DNA from: Chthoniobacter sp. | Lineage (GTDB): Bacteria; Verrucomicrobiota; Verrucomicrobiia; Chthoniobacterales; Chthoniobacteraceae | Length of the DNA stretch: 6,504 nucleotides | Direction: 5' to 3' | Assembly: GCA_025352865.1 (NCBI GenBank) | Contig: JANXSB010000501.1 | Coordinates: 1 to 6,504 of the forward strand | Shown: in pieces, positions 1-6,456 of the stretch | Layout: each line of letters opens with the position of its first letter | Position numbering within the stretch: the stretch's first letter is position 1 | Position numbers and translations under genes: made by a program | Notes under the pieces: generated by a model | What the model saw: only the letters and a program-made list of their open reading frames with translations | Told to the model about the DNA's origin: nothing | Databases searched by the model: none

Positions 1-630
1 CGCGGCTTCCTCGGCGTGGCGCTCCAGCCGCTGAGCGAGGATTTGGCGAAGCAGTTCAAAATGGACGGCACCAATGGCGCGCTCGTCGCCGAGGTCACGG
101 GCAAGAGCCCGGCGGAAAAAGCGGGCCTCCAGTCGGGCGATGTGGTGGTGGAAGTCGGCGGAAAAAAAGTCGAAGGCCCGACGGAATTGCAGATGACCAT
201 CGCCAGCATGGCCCCCGGCACGAAGGCTGAGCTGAAGGTCATCCGCGACGGCAAGGACAAGAACTTCACCGTCGAACTCGCCGAGCGTCCCGCGATGAAA
301 GGGCTCGCCGCCGCCGAGCCCGCCAAAGCTCCCGACCCCGATGTGCTCGACGGCGTGACCGTGGCCGACATCGACGCCGACGCGCTGAAAAAATTCGACC
401 TGCCCGCGGGCACGAAAGGCGTGGTCATCGCCGAGATCGACCCGGAATCGCCGAGCGCCGAGGCCGGGCTGAAAGTCGGCGACGTCATCCTCGAAGCGAA
501 CCGCGAACCGGTCACCTCGTCGAAGCAGGCCGTCGATCTGAGCGAGAAACTGAAGAAGGAAAAAAAGGTTCTGCTTCGCGTCTCGACCAAAGGCGCGAGC
601 CGCTACGTGGTCGTCGAGCGGAAAGAATGA
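1..630 (+). CDS. HtrA/Do-like serine protease, C-terminal part with two PDZ domains (5' end outside the window)
   Basis: Partial gene: the frame is open from base 1, and 209 residues are visible before the TGA at 628-630. The visible part begins with R-G-F-L-G-V, the usual entry into the first PDZ domain of DegP/DegQ/HtrA proteases, so the GTG at 16 lies inside this domain and is not a start. PDZ1 covers about residues 3-98, with the GALV carboxylate-binding-loop region and S-P-A-E-K-A-G-L-x-S-G-D-V-V. PDZ2 covers about residues 115-209, with G-V-V-I and S-x-E-A-G-L-K-V-G-D-V-I-L. In this family the PDZ domains bind substrate C-termini and regulate a periplasmic trypsin-like protease that removes misfolded envelope proteins. 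The catalytic domain is not in the window, so another two-PDZ protein cannot be excluded. The last bases overlap the next gene's possible ATG. Confidence 0.85.
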   Translation, partial: RGFLGVALQPLSEDLAKQFKMDGTNGALVAEVTGKSPAEKAGLQSGDVVVEVGGKKVEGPTELQMTIASMAPGTKAELKVIRDGKDKNFTVELAERPAMKGLAAAEPAKAPDPDVLDGVTVADIDADALKKFDLPAGTKGVVIAEIDPESPSAEAGLKVGDVILEANREPVTSSKQAVDLSEKLKKEKKVLLRVSTKGASRYVVVERKE

Positions 631-1298
631 CGCGCGCGCGGCTCCGCTTGAGACTTGGCGCGCGGCGCGCTACACGGTTCAGCGTGAGCAAATTCACCGC
701 CCGCTTTTTCCTCCTCGCGTTCGCCTTCGCACTGGCCTCGTGCGCGACGAAGGATCGCGAGCATCTCGTCCGCATCAGCGTTCCCGACCAGAAGATGCTC
801 GTCTTTAAGAAAGGCGTGGAGATCGCGCGCTACGATGTCTCCACGTCGAAGTTCGGCGTCGGCGGACACGCGGGCAGCTTCACCACGCCGCTCGGCGAGA
901 TGGAGGTGGCGAAAAAAATCGGCGCGGGCGCGCGCAGCGGGATGAAGTTTCATGGTCGCCGCGCGACGGGCGAAATCGTCGCGCCCAACTCGCAGAACCG
1001 CGACCCGATTGTCTCGCGGATCCTGTGGCTGCGCGGCCTGGAGCCGCAGAACCGCGACGCCTTTTCGCGCTGCATCTACATCCACGGCACCGCCGAGGAA
1101 TGGCGCGTGGGCACGCCCGCGAGCTACGGCTGCATCCGCATGCGCTCGCACGATGTCATCGAGCTTTTCAATATCCTCGGCGTCGGCGCGCGGGTGGAGG
1201 TGAGCACGTCGCCGTTTCCGAAGCAGATCGTCCAAAGCCCCACGGCCACGCCCGCGCCGGCTGCCGCCGCGGGCACTGCGCCGGTGAAGCCCGGCTAG
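627..1298 (+). CDS. L,D-transpeptidase (YkuD family), predicted lipoprotein
   Basis: The enzyme family forms 3-3 cross-links in peptidoglycan or attaches proteins to it, using a catalytic cysteine. Numbered from the ATG at 627 (223 aa), the YkuD signature is present: H153-G154, then S-Y-G-C169-I-R171-M, with 16 residues between His and Cys as expected. A hydrophobic stretch (residues 27-38) ends in the lipobox L-A-S-C39 followed by Ala, so the mature protein should be lipid-anchored on the periplasmic side, probably in the outer membrane. The C-terminal 20 residues are a Pro/Ala-rich tail. The start is uncertain. The ATG at 627 overlaps the upstream stop as ATGA, but adds 19 Arg-rich residues before the signal peptide. 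The GTG at 684 gives a classic lipoprotein signal (M-S-K-F-T-A-R-F-F) and a 204-aa protein, and I think it the likelier start. The next gene begins one base after the stop. Confidence 0.9.
   Translation: MTRARLRLRLGARRATRFSVSKFTARFFLLAFAFALASCATKDREHLVRISVPDQKMLVFKKGVEIARYDVSTSKFGVGGHAGSFTTPLGEMEVAKKIGAGARSGMKFHGRRATGEIVAPNSQNRDPIVSRILWLRGLEPQNRDAFSRCIYIHGTAEEWRVGTPASYGCIRMRSHDVIELFNILGVGARVEVSTSPFPKQIVQSPTATPAPAAAAGTAPVKPG
648..676 (+). promoter_or_regulatory. Possible sigma70-type promoter ahead of the L,D-transpeptidase
   Basis: TTGAGA at 648-653 matches the -35 consensus at five of six bases. After exactly 17 bases, TACACG at 671-676 matches the -10 consensus at three of six. Transcription would begin near 683, directly before the GTG at 684, giving a nearly leaderless message. 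The match is weak and lies in GC-rich DNA, so it may be chance. Confidence 0.2.
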
Positions 1299-1299
1299 C

Positions 1300-2088
1300 A
1301 TGAAAACGGCGTGGCTGCTCGCGCTCGCGCTGCCCGCATTCGCGGGCGCGGCTCCGGCTCGGCTCGGCTACATGGAACTGACACCCGGCGCGGTGACGAA
1401 GTTCGACGCACCGCTTTCGCCCGCGCTGCAAACGCTCGCGCTGACCGGCGGCAACCCGCGCGTGCCCGCCGCGAAATGCGCGCTCATGGTGCCCGCCGGT
1501 TTCGATCCGGCAAAGCCGTGGCCGATCCTTGTCGCGAACGCGGTGCAGGGATCGTCCGCCGTCGATGGCGTGCTCGCATTTGGCAAACCGGCGGCGGAAG
1601 CCGGCTGGATCACGCTCGCCGCCGATGGCCCCGTGCCCGCGAAGCTGGAGACGACGCAATGGTGCGCGGCGATGACCGAGGCGGCGTTCGATCATTTGGA
1701 AAAGGCGTGGCCCGGCGCGCGACGCTGGCCGGTGGCGAGCGGCGGATTTTCCGGCGGGGCAAAACGCTCGGCCTATGTCGGCGCGATGCTCATGGAAAAC
1801 GGCCACCGCGTGATCGGCCTGTGGATGGGCGGCTGCAATGAAGACCGCGCCACCGACGCGCTCCACTGGCACAAACCCGGCCCCGCGTTTTTCGCCGTAC
1901 CCATTTGGCTGAGCAGCGGCCTCAGCGATCCCATCGCCACGCCCGAGCAGCAGCGCGCGGTGCGCGATTCCATGCTCGCGGGAGGTTTCAAAAACGTGCG
2001 GTTGGAAACCTACGCCGGCACGCACGCGCTGGAGCCGGCGCAACTCGCTGCGGGCTTGAGGTGGTTCGCCGCGCCCGACAAAAAGTAA
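1300..2088 (+). CDS. Secreted alpha/beta-hydrolase-like protein, probable esterase, substrate unknown
   Basis: A 262-aa protein with a type I signal peptide: Lys2, hydrophobic residues 4-14, and a likely signal-peptidase site within A-F-A-G-A-A (residues 13-18). The mature protein should be periplasmic or secreted. The nucleophile elbow is G149-F-S151-G-G. An Asp follows in S-G-L-S-D210 and a His in G-T-H242-A-L near the C-terminus, so Ser151, Asp210 and His242 make a plausible catalytic triad in the right order and spacing for the fold. The strand before the expected oxyanion loop reads P-I-L-V-A-N-A-V-Q-G, lacking the usual His-Gly, so the oxyanion hole may be built differently. Three cysteines remain in the mature protein (C60, C122, C179). 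The ATG comes one base after the upstream stop and no good ribosome-binding site is visible, suggesting coupling. Esterase or feruloyl-esterase-like activity is inference from the fold only. Confidence 0.75.
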   Translation: MKTAWLLALALPAFAGAAPARLGYMELTPGAVTKFDAPLSPALQTLALTGGNPRVPAAKCALMVPAGFDPAKPWPILVANAVQGSSAVDGVLAFGKPAAEAGWITLAADGPVPAKLETTQWCAAMTEAAFDHLEKAWPGARRWPVASGGFSGGAKRSAYVGAMLMENGHRVIGLWMGGCNEDRATDALHWHKPGPAFFAVPIWLSSGLSDPIATPEQQRAVRDSMLAGGFKNVRLETYAGTHALEPAQLAAGLRWFAAPDKK

Positions 2089-2096
2089 CTCCGCCC

Positions 2097-3572
2097 ATGC
2101 CTCACATCCTCGCGCTCGACCAAGGCACCACGAGCTGCCGCGCGATTGTCTTCGACGAAAGCGGCGCGATTCGCGCGGTCGCGCAAAAGGAGTTCCGCCA
2201 GATTTTTCCGCAGCCCGGCTGGGTCGAGCACGACGCGCAGGAAATCTGGGCGACGCAATCCGGCGTGGCCGCCGAGGTGCTCGTCCGCGCGGGGCTGGCG
2301 GCGCGGGACATCGCGGCGGTCGGCATCACCAATCAGCGCGAGACGACGGTGGTCTGGGATCGCGCGACCGGTGAGCCCATCGCGAACGCCATCGTCTGGC
2401 AGGACCGCCGCACCGCCGCGCATTGCGATCAGCTCAAGGCCGGCGGGCACACGGCGCTCGTCGCCGAGCGCACGGGCCTCATCGTGGACGCGTACTTTTC
2501 CGCGACGAAACTGCGCTGGCTGCTCGATCACATTCCGGGAGCGCGCGCCCGCGCCGAAGCGGGTGAACTCGCCTTTGGCACGATCGACTCGTGGCTCGCG
2601 TGGAAGCTGACGGGCGGCGCGCGGCACGTCACCGACACCACGAACGCCTCGCGCACCATGCTTTTCAACATCCACACCGGCGCGTGGGACGATGAACTGC
2701 TCGCCCTTTTCGACATCCCGCGCGCGATGCTTCCCGAGGTCGTCGGGTCGAGCGGCAGCGTTGGCGAATGCACGTGCGTCGTGCCCGGCGTGCCGCTCGC
2801 GGGACTCGCGGGCGACCAGCACGCCGCGCTTTTCGGGCAGGCCTGCACGCAGCCCGGCATGGTGAAAAACACGTACGGCACCGGCTGCTTCCTGCTGATG
2901 AATACAGGCTCCGCGCCGGTTCCCTCGCGCCACCGCCTGCTCACCACGCTCGCGTGGCAGCTCGGCGGGCGCACGACGTACGCGCTCGAAGGCAGCGTCT
3001 TCATCGGCGGCGCGGTCGTGCAGTGGCTGCGCGACGGGCTCGGCATCATTCGTTCGGCGAGCGAAATCGAAGCGCTCGCCGCGAGCGTGCCGGACGCGGG
3101 CGGCGTCACATTTGTGCCGGCTTTCGCCGGGCTCGGTGCGCCGCATTGGGATGCCCACGCGCGCGGGACGATCGGCGGACTGACCCGCGGCTCGACCGCC
3201 GCGCACATCGCCCGCGCCGCGCTCGAGAGCATCGCCTTTCAAACCGCCGACGTGCTCGCCGCCATGCGCGCGGATTCGCAAATCCCCGTGCGCGAACTGC
3301 GCGCCGACGGCGGCGCAGCGAAGAGCGATCTGCTGCTGCAATTTCAGGCCGACCTCATCGGCGTGCCCGTCGTGCGCCCGGCGATCACGGAAACGACGGC
3401 GCTCGGCGCGGCCTTTTTCGCCGGACTCGCCGCCGGTGTCTGGCGCGATGAAAGCGACCTCGCCGGGCAGTGGCGCGCGGAGCGGATTTTCAACCCCACA
3501 ATGGACTCCTCCGAACGGGAAGCGCGCCTCGCCGCATGGCGGGAAGCTGTTGCGCGCGTGAGGATTTTATGA
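2097..3572 (+). CDS. glpK: Glycerol kinase
   Basis: Phosphorylates glycerol to sn-glycerol 3-phosphate with ATP in the cytoplasm, feeding glycerol catabolism and phospholipid synthesis. The 491 residues match the usual family length of about 500. The FGGY kinase fold is complete: the N-terminal phosphate loop D8-Q-G-T-T-S, the N-Q-R81-E82-T-T-V-V-W motif, the Y133-F-S-A-T-K-L-R-W signature, G-D240-Q-H-A-A-L-F-G-Q, K-N-T-Y-G-T-G, and the C-terminal block G-G-L-T-R-G-S through A-L-E-S-I-A-F-Q-T. R81, E82, Y133 and D240 correspond to the glycerol-contacting residues of the E. coli enzyme. I chose the ATG at 2097 because M-P-H-I-L-A-L-D-Q-G-T-T begins just as known GlpK proteins do; the frame is open further upstream, but that part lies inside the preceding gene. 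The gene follows it after 8 bases, without an obvious ribosome-binding site. No glpF, glpD or glpR is present nearby. Confidence 0.97.
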   Translation: MPHILALDQGTTSCRAIVFDESGAIRAVAQKEFRQIFPQPGWVEHDAQEIWATQSGVAAEVLVRAGLAARDIAAVGITNQRETTVVWDRATGEPIANAIVWQDRRTAAHCDQLKAGGHTALVAERTGLIVDAYFSATKLRWLLDHIPGARARAEAGELAFGTIDSWLAWKLTGGARHVTDTTNASRTMLFNIHTGAWDDELLALFDIPRAMLPEVVGSSGSVGECTCVVPGVPLAGLAGDQHAALFGQACTQPGMVKNTYGTGCFLLMNTGSAPVPSRHRLLTTLAWQLGGRTTYALEGSVFIGGAVVQWLRDGLGIIRSASEIEALAASVPDAGGVTFVPAFAGLGAPHWDAHARGTIGGLTRGSTAAHIARAALESIAFQTADVLAAMRADSQIPVRELRADGGAAKSDLLLQFQADLIGVPVVRPAITETTALGAAFFAGLAAGVWRDESDLAGQWRAERIFNPTMDSSEREARLAAWREAVARVRIL

Positions 3573-3592
3573 AGTAGCCAAATCAAAAATCA

Positions 3593-3609
3593 GCGCGTAA
3601 CGTCCGCGC
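3593..3609 (+). terminator. Weak hairpin after glpK, possible terminator
   Basis: GCGCG at 3593-3597 pairs with CGCGC at 3605-3609 around a 7-base loop, followed by TTCTT at 3611-3615. It sits in the 55-base gap between glpK and the next lipoprotein gene, which is the largest plus-strand gap in the window. A five-pair stem with a broken T-run is weak evidence, and such stems arise easily in this GC-rich sequence. Confidence 0.15.
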
Positions 3610-3627
3610 GTTCTTACAGCCTGCCCC

Positions 3628-4122
3628 ATGAAAAAATTCTCCCAACTCCTCTCGCTTTTCGTCCTCGCCGTCATGCTGGCTTCCGTTTCCGGCTGCGTGC
3701 AAAACCAGCCCCGGCACTACGTCCGCAGCAATCGCCTCGTGCCGCGCAGCCCGTACATCGGCTCGCCGGAGTGGATCACCTGGGTCGATCACAAAGTCGA
3801 TACGCGCTACTCCAATGGCATCCGGCCGGATGCTGGTTCGCAGGAATGGTATGCCATCGTCGATCACGTCGTCTTTGCCGACTACAGCAACGACTACTAC
3901 CGGAACATCTATCGCGATCAGTACCGCAAGGAATATCAGCGGGATATGCGCACACGTGACGGACGCTACGCGGATCACGATTACCGCGGCGACCGCAAAA
4001 CCTACCGGCTCGGCTCGATCGAATGGAAGCGCGCCGTCGATGCCGAAATCCTCAGCGGTCGCGTGCCCCCGCCGCCGCCACGCTCCGATCCCTGGGACGC
4101 GCCGCTCGCGCCCACGCACTGA
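3628..4122 (+). CDS. Predicted lipoprotein with three GS-x-EW-x3-VD repeats, function unknown
   Basis: A 164-aa protein I do not recognise. It starts with a clear lipoprotein signal: K2-K3, hydrophobic residues 7-18, and the lipobox V20-S-G-C23, with Val at the next position, which would fit outer-membrane sorting. The mature part is rich in Tyr, Arg and Asp and is strongly hydrophilic. Three copies of a short motif stand out, at residues 45-57, 70-82 and 129-141, each reading G-S-x-E-W-x3-V-D. Between copies two and three lies a Tyr/Arg/Asp-rich stretch (about 86-127). The tail holds five consecutive prolines (147-151). The gene stands 55 bases after glpK and has no clear ribosome-binding site or promoter. 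It ends 55 bases before the converging minus-strand gene. A structural or cell-wall-associated role is possible but is only a guess from the lipid anchor and repeats. Confidence 0.85.
   Translation: MKKFSQLLSLFVLAVMLASVSGCVQNQPRHYVRSNRLVPRSPYIGSPEWITWVDHKVDTRYSNGIRPDAGSQEWYAIVDHVVFADYSNDYYRNIYRDQYRKEYQRDMRTRDGRYADHDYRGDRKTYRLGSIEWKRAVDAEILSGRVPPPPPRSDPWDAPLAPTH
3760..4050 (+). repeat. Three protein-level repeats inside the lipoprotein gene
   Basis: The units lie at 3760-3798, 3835-3873 and 4012-4050. All three encode G-S-x-E-W-x3-V-D followed two residues later by Val or Ile. The first two start 75 bases (25 codons) apart and also share H after V-D and Y-S-N four residues further on, so they look like a tandem duplication of a 25-residue unit. 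The third lies 59 residues further and lacks the Y-S-N part. DNA identity is partial (for example GTCGATCAC in the first two), so the copies are old or selected at protein level. Confidence 0.75.
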
Positions 4123-4127
4123 GCGTT

Positions 4128-4142
4128 CACCGCGCCCCGGTG
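4128..4142. terminator. Small hairpin between convergent genes, possible bidirectional terminator
   Basis: CACCG at 4128-4132 pairs with CGGTG at 4138-4142 around a 5-base loop. It sits in the 55-base gap between the lipoprotein stop at 4122 and the stop of the minus-strand gene at 4178, where a shared terminator would be expected. There is no T-run on either side, so support is mainly positional. Confidence 0.2.
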
Positions 4143-4177
4143 CTGATGGTGCGGAAAAGCCACGCGCGGGCGTAGAT

Positions 4178-4801
4178 TCAGTCGCGATCCGCGCTGTGGA
4201 TCATCTGTTCGAGGAAAGGATTTGCGTCTTCGAGCGTGATTTGGGTCCAGTTCGCATAGGTCTTCGCCTTGAGGTCGGCAAGTGTCGCTGCCTCCTCCTT
4301 CGCCACGGCGAGGAGCGTGGAGTAGGCGGCGGCTTCCTCGTTGAAGGCCGCGACTTCCTCGTCGCTTTTCAGCGCTGGGCGTTGCGCCTGCATGGTCGCG
4401 TACCACGGGGCCATGCGCTCGTTGAGGCGCTGGATTTTTTTCTCCGCGAGATGCACGCGCGCATCGTGGGCCTGGCTGATCTCGAGAAACATGCCGTTTT
4501 TCTGATCGCCGCTGAGCTTCGAGAAAAGCGCGACGCAGGGATCGACCTTCGGGTGTTTCTTGTCCCAGAGCGCCTTGCCGGTCATCGGCAGGAGCAGCGC
4601 GAGGCCGATGAGCGAGGTGAGCGCGCCCGATTTTCCCAGCTCCCAGTAACGCGCGAGAAACATGACGTCCGCGAGCGGCACGAAGCGGATGCTCCAGCAC
4701 CACCAGATGCTGATTTCGCGCGCGTGCGCGCTGATGATCCAGCGGCCAATGGCGAAGAGCAGCAGACCGACGAGGCCGATGAGTGCGAGGAGTCCGTTCA
4801 T
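4178..4801 (-). CDS. Small membrane protein with helical C-terminal domain, function unknown, coupled to the PrsW-like protease
   Basis: A 207-aa protein of no family I recognise. It has an N-terminal membrane helix (about residues 3-23), a Trp-rich stretch that may be partly buried (30-50), and a second helix (about 57-74). The remaining 130 residues are hydrophilic and predicted helical, with many Ala, Glu, Lys and Gln and a possible coiled coil at about 105-185. Its end, around N-P-F-L-E-Q-M, may be conserved. The start is the ATG at 4801, which overlaps the TGA of the upstream PrsW-like gene as ATGA. The frame continues upstream of this ATG only as a shadow of the protease gene. The tight overlap implies coupled translation and a shared role, for instance as partner, regulator or substrate of the protease. 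That role is inference. The gene converges on the plus-strand lipoprotein gene. Confidence 0.8.
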   Translation of the reverse strand: MNGLLALIGLVGLLLFAIGRWIISAHAREISIWWCWSIRFVPLADVMFLARYWELGKSGALTSLIGLALLLPMTGKALWDKKHPKVDPCVALFSKLSGDQKNGMFLEISQAHDARVHLAEKKIQRLNERMAPWYATMQAQRPALKSDEEVAAFNEEAAAYSTLLAVAKEEAATLADLKAKTYANWTQITLEDANPFLEQMIHSADRD

Positions 4802-4829
4802 AGGTAGCGGGGTTTTTCCTCCTCCTCCT
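4798..4829 (-). promoter_or_regulatory. Start/stop overlap (ATGA) with a distant purine-rich SD-like run
   Basis: The stop of the protease (TGA, 4800-4798) overlaps the ATG of the next gene (4801-4799). On the minus strand, AGGAGGAGGAGG at 4829-4818 resembles an anti-16S pairing site and also encodes the Glu run near the protease C-terminus. It is 16 bases from the ATG, too far for normal spacing, so termination-reinitiation is the more likely way the second gene is translated. The purine run might still hold the ribosome locally. Confidence 0.45.
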
Positions 4830-6456
4830 GCGCGGCAAGCGACAGGCCTTCGCCGAGCTGCCAGTAAAACATGTAGGCGATCATCCCGAGGACGAAGACC
4901 TGCGCGAGCAGGCAGAAGACGGCGATGGTGAAGCCGAGCTGGTGCGCAGCGCAGACGAAGATGACGCCGGTGAGAACCGAAAGCCCGGCGATGAGGATGG
5001 CGGCGAGATTCACCTGGTCGGTGGCGGCGTCGCGCAGCGGGCGGAGCAGGTGGAAAAAGAAAAGCGCGAGCAGGATAAAGATCATCCCGGCGAGGCAGGC
5101 GAGGCCACCTTTTTCTTTCGCGGTCTCGACGGGCAGGCTGAGGATCAAGTCGTAGAGCCCGTGGACGAGCATGACGGCGGGCAGCGTGACGAGAAAGACC
5201 CAGCCTTTTTTGAGCGGCTGCGTGAGCGCGTCGCAGAAGGCGAGGCCGATGATGCCGGTCATCGCGGTGTGCATGAAATTGGCGGTGAGGAAACGCCCGA
5301 ACGCGGCGGCCGGACCGGCGCTGGCGAAGTAGATAAGATTCTCCGCGGCGGCGAAACCGAGGCCGACGCAACCGGCGGTGATGATGGTTTCGAGGCGGTT
5401 TTTTCGCGCGAGCAGCAGCGGGACGAACGGGAGGAAGAAGACGAGCTTCACCAGCTCCTCGCGCAGGCCCACGCCGGCTATGAAAAACGCGGCGTCGCCA
5501 AAAATGTTGCCGGTCTGTTTCAGCCCCCACATTTCGTCCTGCCAGAAAACCGCGCAGAGCGTGGCCCAAGTGCTCGCCATGCCAGCGGCTACGGCGAGCA
5601 GTGGCACCGCGGTGCGAAAACAGACGAGCCCCTGCGGCTGCCCGAGCTGAAGCACGATGACGAGCCACACCAGCGCGGCGAGCGCCGCAAGCGCGAGCGG
5701 CAGCGGCGCCATGTAGCCGCGCCAGATGGCGGTGACAGGCCGCGCGAGATCGCCCCAGCGATGCCCGGCGATGGCGACTTGCAGCGCGAGCTTCGGCGTC
5801 TGCTCGGCTTTGAATGCGGGATCGGCGAGCGCGCGCTCGATGGCGGCGTAGTCGTGGCGCTCGTGGAAAAGCGCGATGAGTTTCGCCCGCGCCGCGCTCG
5901 CGGCGGGCGTGAAGCGCAGCTCGCGCTCGTAGTACTGGCGGGCCTTGTCGGTCGCCTTCGCAGCGGCGTGGAGGTCGGCCACGAGTTCGTTCGCGTGTGG
6001 CAGCGGCTTCACCTGGTGCGCGAGCCAGAGCAAGTCCGCGCCGGGTTCGCCGTCGTAGGTGAGCAGGCTGTCGGCGTAGGCGAGAGCGACCGATTTTTCA
6101 TCCGCGGATAGCTGCGAGCGGGCGATGCGCTCGCCGGGGTTGCCGAATTGCGCTGAGGCAAAAATGCGCCCGTGATTTTCCGTCTCCTGATGCTGGAAAC
6201 CGCCGAGCAGTTCGAGCACTCGCGCCATGTCGGGTTGCGGCTTGTCGAGTTCGTCGATAAACGCCTGGTCGGGGCGCGCTTTTGTGAAATCGCTGGATGC
6301 CTGCTGCCACCAGCCGATGCCAGCGGCGATGGTCAGAATCAGCGCAGCGAGCCCCGCGAGCACATACGGGCTGCGGCTCCAGAAATAGAGCTTGATGGCG
6401 AGGCCGTCGATGGGCGCGGTGCGGTCGATTTCGGGCAGGGTGGTCGCATTTTCCAT
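4798..6456 (-). CDS. PrsW-family intramembrane metalloprotease with N-terminal TPR-like extension
   Basis: A 552-aa multi-pass membrane protein. The PrsW motifs are all present: L-R-E333-E334-L-V-K337, G-L-G-F368-A-A-A-E372-N373, H396 followed by T-G-I-I-G, and H432-G-L-Y-D436. Family members are zinc-type intramembrane proteases; Bacillus PrsW makes the first cut in the anti-sigma factor RsiW. Roughly nine membrane segments are visible: 31-50, 251-271, 281-302, 321-349, 356-379, 387-408, 417-439, 450-470 and 480-531 (the last probably two helices). Bacillus PrsW has only about 220 residues, so everything before residue 250 is extra: one helix, then about 200 soluble residues with TPR-like helices near 155-215 (A-R-Q-Y-Y-E-R-E-L and similar). 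The C-terminus ends in an acidic run. The ATG at 6456 lacks a ribosome-binding site, and the frame stays open to the window edge, so the true start may be further upstream. Confidence 0.88.
   Translation of the reverse strand: MENATTLPEIDRTAPIDGLAIKLYFWSRSPYVLAGLAALILTIAAGIGWWQQASSDFTKARPDQAFIDELDKPQPDMARVLELLGGFQHQETENHGRIFASAQFGNPGERIARSQLSADEKSVALAYADSLLTYDGEPGADLLWLAHQVKPLPHANELVADLHAAAKATDKARQYYERELRFTPAASAARAKLIALFHERHDYAAIERALADPAFKAEQTPKLALQVAIAGHRWGDLARPVTAIWRGYMAPLPLALAALAALVWLVIVLQLGQPQGLVCFRTAVPLLAVAAGMASTWATLCAVFWQDEMWGLKQTGNIFGDAAFFIAGVGLREELVKLVFFLPFVPLLLARKNRLETIITAGCVGLGFAAAENLIYFASAGPAAAFGRFLTANFMHTAMTGIIGLAFCDALTQPLKKGWVFLVTLPAVMLVHGLYDLILSLPVETAKEKGGLACLAGMIFILLALFFFHLLRPLRDAATDQVNLAAILIAGLSVLTGVIFVCAAHQLGFTIAVFCLLAQVFVLGMIAYMFYWQLGEGLSLAAQEEEEKPRYL

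Noticed and set aside
634..666. Direct repeat GCGCGCGGC (634-642 and 658-666)
   Set aside because: Short alternating GC runs are common here, and there is no further sign of an attachment or operator site.
1168..2043. Minus-strand open frame (291 codons) opposite the hydrolase gene
   Set aside because: It is an Arg/His/Ala-rich shadow, with no domain or start signal, opposite a protein with a signal peptide and catalytic motifs.
1905..2096. Upstream extension of the glycerol kinase frame
   Set aside because: It lies inside the hydrolase gene and precedes the conserved GlpK N-terminus, which begins at the ATG at 2097.
2010..3341. Long minus-strand open frame (443 codons) opposite glpK
   Set aside because: It lies fully antisense to a clear glycerol kinase. 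Its Arg/Ala/Gly-rich, low-complexity translation has no recognisable motif, as expected of a shadow frame in GC-rich DNA.
4802..5668. Upstream extension of the small membrane protein's frame
   Set aside because: It overlaps the conserved PrsW catalytic region in another frame, and its translation is Arg/His-rich. The membrane helix starts right at the ATG at 4801.
4942..6111. Long plus-strand open frame (389 codons) opposite the PrsW-like gene
   Set aside because: Its translation is a run of Glu, Arg, Gly and Asp without hydrophobic core or motif, and it mirrors the codon bias of the real gene.
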